Source of the DNA: Macrotrachela quadricornifera
Lineage: Eukaryota; Rotifera; Eurotatoria; Philodinida; Philodinidae
DNA: 64,000 nucleotides
Direction of reading: 5' to 3'
Assembly (NCBI GenBank): GCA_022393335.1
Contig: JAJEKB010021185.1
Location: 477,782-541,781, forward strand
The number at the start of each line of letters is the position of its first letter. Position 1 is the first letter of the stretch. The notes under the pieces were generated by a model. It had not been told where the DNA came from and did not search any database. It saw only the letters and a list, made by a program, of their open reading frames with translations. This document shows, piece after piece, positions 23,649 to 35,960 of this stretch. A program made the position numbers and the translations under genes.

Positions 23649-24573
23649 TTAAACTCGTTCAAAATAAACAAGTAATGGATAATCTTCATATTCAAAATCA
23701 TCAACAATTAATGCATAACCCTTTGCCACATCTGAAACAGGTACGAAGGCAAGTGTCATTAGCTTCTTTATGTTCATTTGAAGTTTATCATTGGTGGTGT
23801 ATTTATTCTGAAAACCTAATGTCCGCACTTCCCGCCAAAAACATTGACTCATATGAAATAGACATCCTATTTTATAGAAGAAATAGACGTTTTTAGACAA
23901 AAATCGCATGAAAAATGACCTATTGGGTGAGTATTTGGAAATTTTGTTTTAATTGACTTGAGTGTTGCACTTTTAAAATCTACTCAAATAGATTCAGGTT
24001 CAAAATCATGTTACAGTAGCAACTGTTTGAAAAAATGACTGTAATCATCAGTAGCTTTGCCAATAAGTAGCACGTATATGACAGGAATAATTTGAAGGGA
24101 AAATATGACATGAACAGTAAATAATTGATAATGGCTTTTCGGAAATATATTTATATGAGCGAGTTGTAAGGGCATACATACACTAAAAGTTCCGTCCATA
24201 AATCAATGTTTACATTTCTTTAAAATTGATAATTTTTTATCACACGTAAATATCGGCATCAAATGATATCCAAATAAGATGAAATTCTCCCCACGATCAG
24301 TTACTCGAAATATATGTATGGCAATTGACCATTTTCATCAAGTTGTACTGATCGTCGTTCATGAACGACTAATTGCATTAATATATTATGCGTTCGTAAA
24401 TCAGGAACTGCATTTAATGGAATGGTATGTAGTGCATCAAATAGTATGGTACTAGTGGATTCATCTGATGATGAACTTCTAGCTTTAATTTCATTTTTTA
24501 ATCGAACAATATGAACACGATCTGGACCAGGTGCATGACTATGTTCCGATGGTTCTTTAAAAAATACTTCCAT
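23649..24573 (-). pseudogene. MULE transposase (FLYWCH/MULE family), decayed
   Basis: Minus-strand pieces in family order: HSHAPGPDRVHIVRLKNEIK (24573-24301), then VTDRGENFILF and CKH-stop-FMDGTFSV with the first catalytic Asp in DGTF (24290-24160), FTVHVIF, DFEPESI-stop-VDFKSATLKSI carrying the second Asp, and IGCLFHMSQCFWREVRTLGF with FVPVSDVAKGY (23870-23690). Family knowledge: DDE transposases of Mutator-like elements. Lesions: a frame change near 24300, TGA where Trp (TGG) is expected before FMDGTF, TGA at 23984-23986, and a duplicated stretch with another frame change near 23890. Not functional. Confidence 0.75.
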
Positions 24574-24599
24574 CTGAATATTCGCATGGCATCAACCTG

Positions 24600-25609
24600 T
24601 AAAAAACATGAAAGGAAATTCAGAGATTATACTTAATTATTTGTTTCTTACTTCTGCAATATCAGTCTTCACAACGAAACATATGTTTTTTCTTTGTCAT
24701 ACAATGTTGAGTGTATAAATAACCCGTATAGTATAACATCGGATTCTCTCGGGAACTTGCCAACACTTAAATTTGACTCACTGTCTCACTCTAAATACGA
24801 ATTCTTTCAAGATAGTAATACATAATTGTACAAATGAACAAATAATAAAGAAATAATTTAGATTTATGTATAGAATAGAAAGAGGACATTTATCTATTTT
24901 CAATTGGTCTTAGAAAACCACAATGATTCAATAGACGTAACAATAAAAATTCATTCACATACAATGTTTTATTCAATTTCTATGGAAACTGATCTTCAAA
25001 AAATTACACGATAAAATATATAAGAAGAAAGTAAATTTGGACGAGGTTTAAAACGACACAATGGAATGGGACAAAAAGTATTTAGGACGAATCGTGTCGG
25101 ACGAATAGTAAGGAACGAACTATTACATACCGAGGTTCACCTACCCGTTCGATAGAATACTGTTGGAAATTATATGAAATAAAAACTTCAAGAAATATAC
25201 TATCTTGTGGGTGAGATATAAATATTTTTTATCTCGATTTCAATGAAACAATGGATATGAAAAAAGACCACTACAGAACAAGAAATCTCTGTATTTTTTC
25301 TATCACTATTTTAAAATATGATATTTAACAATGTTCTATATATGTCTTTCGAGGATTTTAAACTACTTCTATCAAGAAAAAGTTTCTCTCCAATTTATAT
25401 TTTCTTTATATTTGAGAAATCATTGATATGGACATTAGTAAAACATATTATAATATTACTTTTCTTTACAACAACTGAGAATTTTCTCGATTCTCCTCTA
25501 TCACGTCAAACAGAGTAAAATCAATGTTATAGAGGTTTTTCATTTCTCACAATTCAAAGAAAATGAAAGATTTCTTTTGATGATAATCATGTTTTTCTCT
25601 TTCTTTTAG
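24600..25609. other. Upstream region of the NHL gene, no exon assigned
   Basis: AT-rich. A first exon of the NHL gene must lie here because that gene begins at a splice acceptor, but I could not pick it with confidence. Small ORFs (25318-25518) show no domain. Confidence 0.3.
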
Positions 25610-26523
25610 TACCACTCCGTGCCAGTTTGATAGATGTGCCTGCAAATGCCAAATGGAACAATAATGGTCAAACAGTCGGAGGACAAAATCCAACATTCTC
25701 TCACCCTCGAGGTTTATATGTGGATAATGAACAAATAATTTATGTTGCTGATTGGGAAAATCACCGTATTGTTGCTTGGAAATCGGGTAAAAAAAATGGA
25801 CAAATGGTGGCAGGTGGACATGGAGAAGGTAATGGTACTCATCAATTGAATTATCCAACAGATGTGATCGTAGATAAAGAGAGAGATAGTCTTATTATTT
25901 GTGATCGGGCGAATAAAAGAGTAGTTAGATGGCCTCGTCAAAATGGAACAAGTGGAAAAATAATTATTTCAAATATCTCTTGTTGGGGATTGACAATGGA
26001 TGACAATGGATTTCTCTATGTCTCCGATACTTACAAGAGCGAAGTAAGAAGATATCGAATGGGTGACTCTCAAGAAATAGTAGTAGCAGGTGGAAACGGA
26101 AAAGGAAATCGTCTTGATCAGCTTAATGAGCCTCGCTACATATTTGTCGAGCGAGAACATTCAGTATATGTGTCTGATTTTTCTAATCTTCGTGTGATGA
26201 AATGGATAGAAGGTGCAAAAGAAGGTATTGTTGTTGCTAGTGGACAAGGAAAAGGAGATAGTTTGACACAATTGTCTAATCCTGAAGGAGTTGTAGTTGA
26301 TCAATTGGGTACTGTTTATGTAATTGATAGTCTTAATGATCGAATTGTACGTTGGCCTAAAGGAGCACAACAAGGAAATGTTATTGTTGGTGGAAATGGT
26401 CAAGGAGCACAAGCAAATCAACTCAATCTGTCCAGAGGATTGTCATTTGATCGACAAGGTAATCTCTATGTTGTTGATTATGGTAATAATCGAGTACAAC
26501 GATTTAATATTGAAATACCATGA
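25610..26523 (+). CDS. NHL-repeat six-bladed beta-propeller protein (5' exon not found)
   Basis: Extracellular or scaffold-type propeller protein of the NHL family, much expanded in bdelloids; no enzymatic signature. The visible exon starts after a good acceptor (TTTCTTTTAG, ends 25609) and reads PLRASLIDVPANAKWN onward to TGA at 26521-26523. Six blades are evident, each with 'P.G..VD....(I/V)YV.D..N.R(I/V)..W': IYVADWENHRIVAW, LIICDRANKRVVRW, LYVSDTYKSEVRRY, VYVSDFSNLRVMKW, VYVIDSLNDRIVRW and LYVVDYGNNRVQRF. GG.G.G..QLN linkers separate blades. In relatives the missing N-terminus often carries a signal or single membrane helix. AATAAA lies at 26610-26615. Translation probably does not start inside this exon. 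Confidence 0.85.
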
Positions 26524-26963
26524 AATTAATGGGATGAACTGATAAATTTTATTTATTTTTTGCTTTTAAGTATTATTTTTTGATTGTTGTGTAATTTTAA
26601 TTGAAAAGAAATAAATGAAATTGATGTATATTCATATTCATGTGCGCGCGATCAGAGACCCTGGTTGTTGGAGACACAAAATTCAACAGCGGTAAGACAA
26701 TGTACGTACATACGTACGTACATAAAAGATCTTCCCGTTGTTTTTATCCAACAAGAGCAGTATCCCTCTGGGTTGAATTAATGCAGAAAACATACATTAA
26801 TTTAACGCTAAAAGAAAAGTAATTAGAATAAATGGACAGCACTCACCCTCACACCCTTGGGAAAAAATTTGGGGTGGAAATAAATATACTACTTTTTCTG
26901 TTCCAATATAACAATAGTATGTTTATTACCGAAAAAAAGATATGTAAATGCTTAAATTTTGGG

Positions 26964-27115
26964 TATTTTTCATTCAATTGAATAATTTTCTTTCATATTC
27001 AATTTGTTATGGATATCAATTAAATAATTGTTACATTTGGAACAGAAAGAGTCATTTAATTAATAATCAATAACAAGTTGAATATAAAAGAAAATTACTC
27101 AATTGAATGAAAAAC
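26964..27115. repeat. Small hairpin MITE-like inverted repeat
   Basis: Arms 26964-27010 and 27070-27115 are inverted copies (TTTTTCATTCAATTGA against TCAATTGAATGAAAAA; ATATTCAATTTGTTAT against ATAACAAGTTGAATAT). An outer pair, CTGTTCCAATA near 26900 and GGAACAGAAAG near 27040, partly overlaps. No coding sequence. Confidence 0.7.
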
Positions 27116-28405
27116 GACAAAAAAATATTTTTTAAGGTATCCTAACTGATCCTAACTAACTAATAGTTAAGAGGCTTACTTAATTTATTGAAATAAATGA
27201 TAAATTTCAGCCTCTTATATATGATATCATTTATTGACAAAGCGACTGACTTTATCGGTCATGTTCGTCAATTATTTTCATTCATATATCATATATGAAT
27301 GATAAAAAAATGAAAATAGCTCATATGTTTCTTATATGCTTAATTGCTTCCATATTGACATCCGTATTGTATGATTCATACATATAAATGTAATATGAAT
27401 GTTTATCAATTAAGTGACTTATAAATATTCAATGAACCGGTCATTTCTCATTACAATTAAATCAACATATATATGTCGTACTAAAGTTACACTTTTTGCT
27501 GAAGCTAGTGTGAATGATAAAATAAATGCCACCCTATTGGAACATCTTGCATCCAAGATCTTGGGTACAGAAATGTAAAGAGATCTTAGAAATTTAGGTA
27601 CAGAGTTTTAAGATCTTGGTAACAGGAATACTAGATCTCTTCTGCTTATTATGATCGGTTGAACTAATCTTTGGTACAGATAATTATATCTTGTCTAACG
27701 ATCTTCAAGATGTCCAAGGTCTTGAGTTACTATCTCACTGTTTATTTATTGAAACAATCTTCGGTAAAAGTCACAAATTTTTCATCTGGATACATCATTA
27801 TCAAAAATTTTACAAATAATTGTTCATTTCACATCAGAATTTATTTGTGATTCATCTGATAGTTCAAAACTAAGAAAAGATGTTGAATAATCAATCGTTG
27901 TAGTTGAAGAATCATTTGTAATATCAGTAGGAACTGGATCTATTAAATTTGAAATGTCTATAATAGCATCTTCATTTTCTTCATGCTGAATTAATCAGGA
28001 TATTTCAACAAGTCGACGTTTTGTTATATTTCGTGATTATCTGTATTCGTTTTCTTTATTTATCTCTATATTTGCTTCCTCTATCCGAGAAAATGTAACT
28101 CAGATCCCTTCTCGCGTTGCACCCTGGAATTTAGTAGATTTAGTGAACTAGGATATATGAACAAATTACAGTGGCAACAGAAGTTGTCATTGAATTGTAA
28201 CTGTATGCAAAAAAAGTTTGTCAGCCAAAATCACCTATCGACAAAACAATCAGTTGGCGAAGTATGCCAGACCCATTTTTTTTACATTCGATCCTGAAAC
28301 AAACACACATACAAACTCATTTTTTTCATATAACCCTCCTTATAGTCGACGACTTAGCATATTAAGGAAGAGATATCTATCTATCTCCCATCCCCGTCCA
28401 TGTTT
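27116..28405. other. Intergenic AT-rich region with short palindromes
   Basis: Includes the perfect palindrome ATTCATATATCATATATGAAT at 27281-27301 and several AGATCTT repeats at 27550-27720. No gene recognised; the frame at 28218-28607 plus strand is antisense to the receptor pseudogene. Confidence 0.4.
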
Positions 28406-28409
28406 ATCA

Positions 28410-31400
28410 CTTTTTCAGCAATCTCTTCACCCTGAGAATATAATATGTGAATCATCCCATTCATATTATGTTCAAATTCAAAACAATTTGATACAATCAA
28501 TTGTTCATGTATTTGACATAAACAAAAATGATATTCATCATAAAAACATGATAAATTTAATGATTTATTTTGACATGGTAAATGATAATATTTTATACGA
28601 CGAATAAGAGGATAATTAAGAATTGTTTCATTAAATATTTCACTTATATTTAAACATCGATCTCAGAATTTTAATTGTTTTTCAATTGTTGTTGATTCAT
28701 TACAAAAATTTTGTAAAACAGTTAAATAATTATTTTTATTTAATAATTCAATAAATATAATATGAAATGGATATGACCAATAAATATTAATTGATCTTAA
28801 ATTAATTGGAATTGTTTTAAAAGTTGTTCGACGAATAGGAAAATCATTTATTTTAACTTCAATAAAATGAACAAGTATTGAAGGTGGTAAATTAAGATTT
28901 TTATCAAATGATACAATAATTTTTGTTCCATTTATTTCACATCTATCACCAGAAAAACTTTCTGGACAAATACATGCATATTTATTATTAAATGTTCCAT
29001 ATTCATCTAAAGGTATACATTGATCATTATTTAAACATTTATTTTCTTCTTTATTTTCATCACATATTGTATTATTAATTAAACATCTCGAACCTATTTT
29101 ATTCCAAGGACAAATACATAAAGATCGATTATTAGCTAATAAACCGATACATAATGAATCATCTGAACATGTACAATTATGTTTATATGTACAATATTTT
29201 CCATACCATCCTTTTTGACATTGACAAAATGTTCTGTTGTATGGATCATTAAAATATGTTTGACATTTTCCATGAATACATTCAGATTTTAAACAAGCTT
29301 TTCTAATATAATTTGTTCGTGGAATATTTATTTGAAAAGCAAGACGATGTACAGGTAAAAATGTAAAATTAAATGATTTAATTATACTTCCACGATAATT
29401 TAATGAAAGTTTTTCATAAATATCAATATGTATTAAATAATTTATATTTGGATTTTTTGGTCTCGTTGAATATAATAAATAAAAATTAAATTTTCTTTGA
29501 CAATATTTCATAGATAAATAAGTAAATTGTTCATATGAATGAATAAGATTTTTATTTGTATCATCAATTAATGATATTATTATAATAAATGGTATTTGAA
29601 CAGAATCAGATGTAACAAGAAATTGTTATGTAAGACTAATTCGTTGATTTTGATATTGACAAATATCACCATAATAACTTCGTGGACATAAATAAACATT
29701 TTTTGTTAAATTTTTTTCTTTATCTAACCAAATTTGTAAATCAAGTCCGCGATGACAACGTTGTTGATAATATTCAACATTTTCATTTGGAGATTCTTTT
29801 CTCAAGATTTCACTATTTTCATATTTTACATTTGATCTGATTAAACTATCATTTTTATCAAGTTTAAAATAGATTGTCCATTGTTCAGTAGTGTTATAAA
29901 AGGATCTACAAAGTGTTTCTACAACATCAGTACGAAATGATTCATAGTTATATTGACAAAGTCCTGCATAAGTTGAATGTAATGTAGTAGCATTATTTAT
30001 ACAACCTTGCTCGTCGTCATTATATTTACAGTTTGATGTCCAATCACATATCTTTTCACCGCTGATACAGGATTGATAACTATCATTTTGACAATGAAAT
30101 GTTTTTGAATCATGATTATATATAGTTCTTCTATATATATTTGGTTCATCAATTGCACCAATACAATCAATATTCCCATCATTAGCTTTTTCTATAGGTA
30201 AACATATAAGTTGTTTTGTTTGAGATGAAACACATATATGATTATTTTGTGAACAATTTAATAATGGTGATGAATAACAATTAATTTCATCAGCACCATC
30301 AAGACAATTCCAAAATCCATCACAATGAGTATAAATATTATTATATTGCCATTGTTCACAATTTGTTTCATCTGTATCATTTCCATATTTAATATTGTTT
30401 GGTAATAAATGAATAATTCCATCACAAATCGTTTGAAATGAAATTTTGTTTAGAGCAAAGTTAATTTCAGGTTTTCTTGCAGCACAATGTTCACCAAGAT
30501 TATTACAACCACATTTTGGATTTCTAACTAAAGTTATAGAATACATTTATTAGTTGTTTCACATTTGACTTGATTTAAATTTTGTTCTGGTAAACAAGGT
30601 TCATTTGATGAACGTAGAGTTTCGTCATCATCATCATAATAGCAATCCTTAATACCATCAAACAGACGACTTTTTGATATACATTTGGTTGAATTTAGGT
30701 ATTGATACATTTTTGATTGATCACAATATGTTGAATTATTGTAACCTGATACTTTTTCTTGTTAGCCAGTCATGAAGAGGATTAAGAACTGTTTGTAACC
30801 ACATAATACGTCTGTCAATTAAATTAATTAGTGAATGTTGATAAAAACGGCAAGTATAATTATTATCTAATATTAAGTTATTATTGTCATCAGGTAGAAA
30901 AACAAGTTGATTATCATAACAAAAGTATGTTAGTTTAGATGGACGAAGAGTTACATAATTCATTTTATTTTTTTCATATGCTAAATAAATATGACCAAAC
31001 AAAACTGGAACAGCTGGAATATATATTATATCTGGACAAGTTTTTTCAATTATATTATCACATTGTTTATCAGGACAAAGTATAACGTATATATACTTCG
31101 GTATAATTGGCATTTGTATAATGTATTTCAATGCTGACCAACATTCATTAGATATTGATTTTGGTTTAGTAGAGAATATTGCTTTTGATAAAAGAATTTG
31201 ACGTTGTGTAATACATGAACTTGTTAATATGTTTCTATTTAATTGATTCCGTTCGAGATGTTTTATACATGTTATATCTTCCGAATTAAATGTTGGTTCT
31301 CTAGTGACAATATCGTTTGAATCATAAAATTCATCTGATTTATCAAGACAATCTGAAATGTATGGATCATCTCGAAAAAATGTTTTAGGTATACATTGTC

Positions 31401-32081
31401 CATTTGAACATTGATATTCATTATGATTACATTGAGAAATTTCAATTAACCAATAATATTCTTCATCAATATTATTATTAAGACAATCAAAATTTCCATC
31501 ACAAATTTCTGTCCAATCAAGACAAGATGGATATGGACCACGATTACATTCTAAATGAATATAACATGTTAATGATGTTGGTTCATATATTTTATAATAA
31601 TAATAATCAAAAATTATATTATTTAATGATGAATAATTTGATTTATAATAAACAAGAGAATATTGACATTGTGAACCAAAATTAGGTAATGTACAATTAT
31701 AAAAAGAATTTTTCCTAATAATGTTTTTTCTAAATTTAATAATTGATTTAAATAAAATTCATATTCTTCAATAATATCAATTGGTGTTGACCAGAAATAT
31801 AAATCTTCACTTTTTATTTTTAATTTTGATAATTCTTCAAAACTTATTTTATTATCAATTTTATTTTTTTTTATATCTAATTTTGATATCCATTCACCCA
31901 TACAATATGATATTATATGACGAGGATCATTTTCATTTCTAATATATGCACTTATATATAAACAGTCATGTTGAATATGTTTATTTTCATTTAACCAATT
32001 TGTTAAATGAAGATTTATTTGAAGATTACCATTTATTATATGGAAAAATACGACATTAAATAGAATTTGTACTGAAAACAT
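28410..32081 (-). pseudogene. LDLR-A/EGF-domain receptor gene, disrupted
   Basis: A secreted/membrane receptor-like protein begins at ATG 32081 with a hydrophobic leader (FSVQILFNVVFFHIING). In order come a WTEICDGNFDCLNN LDLR-A module with QCSNGQCIP and CLDKSDE (31.5-31.3 kb), further LDLR-A units (CISKSRLFDGIKDC, CDGFWNCLDGADEINC, ICDWTSNCKYNDDEQGC), then EGF-like domains (CQCQKGWYGKYC, CICPWNKIGSRC, CICPESFSGDRCE) and CFYDEYHFCLCQ. Relatives in bdelloids continue into a 7-TM domain; here homology ends near 28.41 kb. Lesions: frame changes near 31718, 30755 and 30548, an in-frame TAA at 29628-29626 and an in-frame TGA at 28665-28663. Two of the three frame changes sit in or beside A-runs, so some could be assembly indels, but the two stops argue for a true pseudogene. 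Confidence 0.8.
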
Positions 32082-32099
32082 TTCTCAATTTTAAAACAA

Positions 32100-34894
32100 A
32101 TGCCACATTCTCATTTCTGCATGTTTTAATCATTCCCTTTTATTATAAAATAAATTTTCAGTAAAATGTATTTGTTCCTGTGAAGATACTTTGTCAACAC
32201 ATGTATAAATACTTTAAATCAATATATAATTTATTAACGTCGACGTTTCTTTTTCTAATGTATGATTTATAAAAAAAAAGCTTGAAAAATGTTTTGAAAA
32301 TAAAAAAAAATATCAGTAGAGAAAATCATAAAAAAGGAGCATACGATGTTATTTATTTTATATTTTTAAATGCGCACTATTTTTTATATATTAAATACAT
32401 TATCAAAATTTACTGTTGATTGAGTTACAGTTTTTGGATATTTTCTGTTGTTCTTTTTCTCTTTTGATATTAAATTATAATAAATTATATTACAATAAAG
32501 ATTTTTTAAAGGATTATCTTTCCTTTCAATCATTTGTAATAAATCTAAATACTATATATATTGTAGTCTATATGATAATCATTTATTCACAGGGTTATTG
32601 TATGCGTACATCTATATTATGGTTGGGTCAAATGAACATATTGAATTTAGACATTTCCAAATGTTTTTCTTTGTTAGATCATCTTTTACCTATTTATTAT
32701 TTAAAAAGCTAATAAATTGTTTACAATGGATAGTTTCGACGTGATATTACTGAAATAAAATGAAGTCAAAAAGGCTAGACGGGAATATCTAATCATCTCG
32801 AAATCTGAAAAAGGTCTCATTAATTCAAATTAAATTGAACAAAATATTTTAATATATAAAGGAGAATCGAGTGGATACAATGGCAGAAATATAATTAGTA
32901 GTAATAATTGTTATATTTTATTCACTAAAAATCAGTCATTTCTATTATATAACCAGTTATTATAAATATTAATAAAATCAATCAATTGAAATTTAAACAC
33001 TGCGAGAAATAATTTATTCATTTAAGTAAATTAAGTATAATATTATTAGTATTTATATTTTAGTTATTTGAAATATGTCTTGTGTAATGTATTCTAAAAT
33101 ATGATGCATGAGATAAATTTTAGTTGAATGAATAAACAACAAAACTTAGAATGTGATTTGTTGATTATATTTATTGCATTATTTCTAATCTATCTTTTAA
33201 ATAAAACATTTAAAAGTATTATTTTAATAAAAACAGGAAAGAAATGATTTTTTTTCTGCACTTCCTTTAAATTTTATTTTTTGTCTCATTACAACATCGA
33301 ATAATAAGAGCAGATGATGATCAATATTTATTATATATATCAAATTAATGTATTTTACTTTTCTTCATTTTATTCTTTCTCTTTTTTTTATGTAATTACA
33401 CTGGAAAATATAAATAATTCGTTTTTTTATATGAAATTTACAAAAATTCTTTTTAGTATATTTCTATATAAAAGTATTGCAAAAAAAATTGAATAGTATC
33501 GATATCAAAATAATATGTAGATTGATGCAAAATGAATATATCAAGAATGACAATAAATAGAATACTGCAATTTTCACCAGCTGGAAAAGGTTAAGTTAGG
33601 ACATATCTTGATATAATAATATGAAAAATGAAATCATTATCAAACCCATCTTTTCTTTGAGAATTTATCACAAAAATGCATCATGGGCTGACCAAAAGTG
33701 AAGAGGACAACAACAGATTCCATGACTCCATCAGACTGAAGTCTGCAATATCTCTCTTGGAATTATTCAAAAATAATTCCCCAAAACAGAACATCTTTGT
33801 TCTGTTATGAAAATTAGTTAAGTGGGAAGCAGCCGATCTCAGAACTCTACATGATTCCAAGAGACTGGCGTCTGCGGCATTTCCCGTGCCAAAAGTTCTA
33901 AGCCCAGTGTTCCTTATCCACATATTAAGCTTTAAGAAACTATCTTTCTATTATGTAGTCTTCAAGAGAAAAAAATACGAAAATTTTTGTATGCTACTTG
34001 ATAATACCTTCATCTAATATCATGATAAATCATTTGTGCTTGAAGTACGAAAGTACAACTAATAAGGTAGGCTAGTTTTCAGTCCCTTAATATATTGTAT
34101 TAACAATTGAAAGATATGATAAGATGCAGTATGAAGAACTCTACAATTTATATAAGATCACTTGTTTTATAGTTACACTTTTTGTTTTCAAAATGAACAA
34201 AATTTTGAGGAATCAAATTTCGATCATAAGAAATAGATAATGTTTTTGATCCACAGTGATTTTAGTTTTTGTTATTTCATCGTTTCATCACCTGATATGC
34301 TTTAGCAAAGAAAAAAAAATAGACTACAATATGCAACGCGAAGCGATCTACAATCTTTACAACAAAATCCAATATAACTGTTTTCAACAAAGGAAAATTC
34401 TGTATCAGATATCGTACCACTAAGGAGTGAATAAAATGAAAAAAAAGCAAATGAATTCGATAATGTACAATATATAACTGTTTGTTTGTTCTTTTATCGA
34501 GAGAAAAAGAAAGAAAGAAAACAAAAAAAAGTAAAGAAACACAGAAATAATGATGTGCCATATAACGAGTAGACAATCAAAAATAACAATATAGGTCAAG
34601 TCCTAACACCATTCATACTGTAATGTTTTTATCATAAGTTTGAAAACTTCTCTCGTACTTTTAACTTTCAAAGTAATATTTAGATATTACTGTTTATACA
34701 TCAAGTTACTCACTGCTTCAACGCTAAGGCTCATAGCGTGTAATAAAAGTATACAGATTTCGAAATGTTGATTTTTCAATTTTTTATTTTATTTTCCACT
34801 TACATAATAGAAAAATAATTTAAGATAAATTTTTATCTATAATAATTTTATTAATACACAATGATCAGCTGATCAAACAAGAACAAGCTTAATC
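32100..34894. other. Long AT-rich intergenic region
   Basis: No gene recognised. At 33690-33930 two copies of a unit occur about 130 bp apart: GCAGACTTCAGTCTGATGGA and GCAGACGCCAGTCTCTTGGA (minus strand), each holding a small AGACTxxAGTCT-type hairpin, with further hairpins between them (GGAATTATTxxxxAATAATTCC, AACAGAACATCTTTGTTCTG). Confidence 0.4.
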
Positions 34895-34944
34895 TTAACC
34901 CTTTGGTTACGGAGTTTTTTTTAAGATATTTTTTTCCTCGTTTC

Positions 34945-35231
34945 TGTAGGTATTATTCCAACATATCTAGGTACATATATTGGAATATACCTTATCGATG
35001 TTAGGACTTTTCCCTTTTGTTCTTCTATTATATATATACATGGATTTGTCCTTTTTTCTATTATATATGTATGGGATTATTCTTCTTTTCTTAAGTATAT
35101 GTACGTGTGCACTTCTTCATATGCGGCACGTATATACACTGCTCTTGGTTTTTCTATCGTTCCTTATTGTCTTTTCTCTTCTTCTTGTTATTTTCCAATA
35201 AACAAGAACTTACATATTACGACCATCTACA
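34945..35231 (+). repeat. Left LTR
   Basis: 287 bp, TG...CA ends. Compared with the right LTR I count about 11 substitutions, all transitions, and one 1-bp length difference in a T-run. Confidence 0.95.
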
Positions 35232-35274
35232 TTGGCGACGAGAGTGAACGTGAAATCGAATTGCACAATCGTTT

Positions 35275-35960
35275 ATGGTCAAATCCGAAGCAAAACAACA
35301 AGCAGCTACTACAACATTAATTACTACAATGACAGCACCACCACCAACAATCTCCTCCATACCTAGTCTATACGCATTCGATCCACGATCCACGATCCAC
35401 AACTTGGGAATCATATTGTGATCGAATTGAATTCTACTTCGAAGCTAATCGAATAGCTTCAAGTAAAGACAAAAAGTCGTACTTCTTATGGTCGGTGGGT
35501 GATACAGTTTATTCGATATTAAAGTCTTTCGTGGCATCTGAGATTTTGACTGCTGGAACAGTCACATACGAAAGATTAATCGAATACCTGGATAAACATT
35601 ACGATTCAACGAAGAGTGTTATGACTGCTAGTTTTGATTTCTATACCTGCTACCAAAAACCCGGACAATCCTTTCAAGAATATAAAGCCGAGTTATGCAA
35701 TAAACTTGAATGTTGTGGTTTTACTTCATCATGCTTCGCAAAAAAATCACAAGATCGTGCATTACGCGACATGTGTGTGATTGGATTACGAGATCCAAAA
35801 ATTAGACAAGGGTTGTTGAAAGAAACGGATTCGAATCTGGAAACTACTGAAAGAATCATACAAGCAGCTGAATGATTACAAGCTGATATGCGTCATTTCG
35901 ATACTCCTTTTAAAAAAAATGAGCCATCAGTGGCGAAAATTCAAAATGCCAACAAAAAGA
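35275..35960 (+). pseudogene. gag of the Ty3/gypsy element, broken
   Basis: Starts at ATG 35275 (MVKSEAKQQAATT). A 7-bp unit CGATCCA occurs three times in tandem at 35379-35399; after it the coherent frame (TTWESYCDRIEFYF, then FLWSVGDTVYSIL, with a capsid-like helical region to QAAE) is shifted by one, so the third copy behaves as a frameshifting duplication. A TGA at 35873-35875 and another frame change near 35950 separate it from the zinc-knuckle region. Confidence 0.7.

Noticed and set aside
25547..26421. Minus-strand ORFs across the NHL gene
   Set aside because: Shadows of the periodic NHL coding sequence; their apparent repeats mirror the propeller blades.
28218..28607. 129-codon plus-strand ORF
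   Set aside because: Antisense to the 3' part of the LDLR-A/EGF pseudogene (minus strand reads CFYDEYHFCLCQ); no domain of its own.
29626..29628. Stop-codon reassignment or readthrough as explanation for in-frame stops in the receptor gene
   Set aside because: TAA and TGA are used as normal stops elsewhere in the window, and frame changes are also present; pseudogene is simpler.
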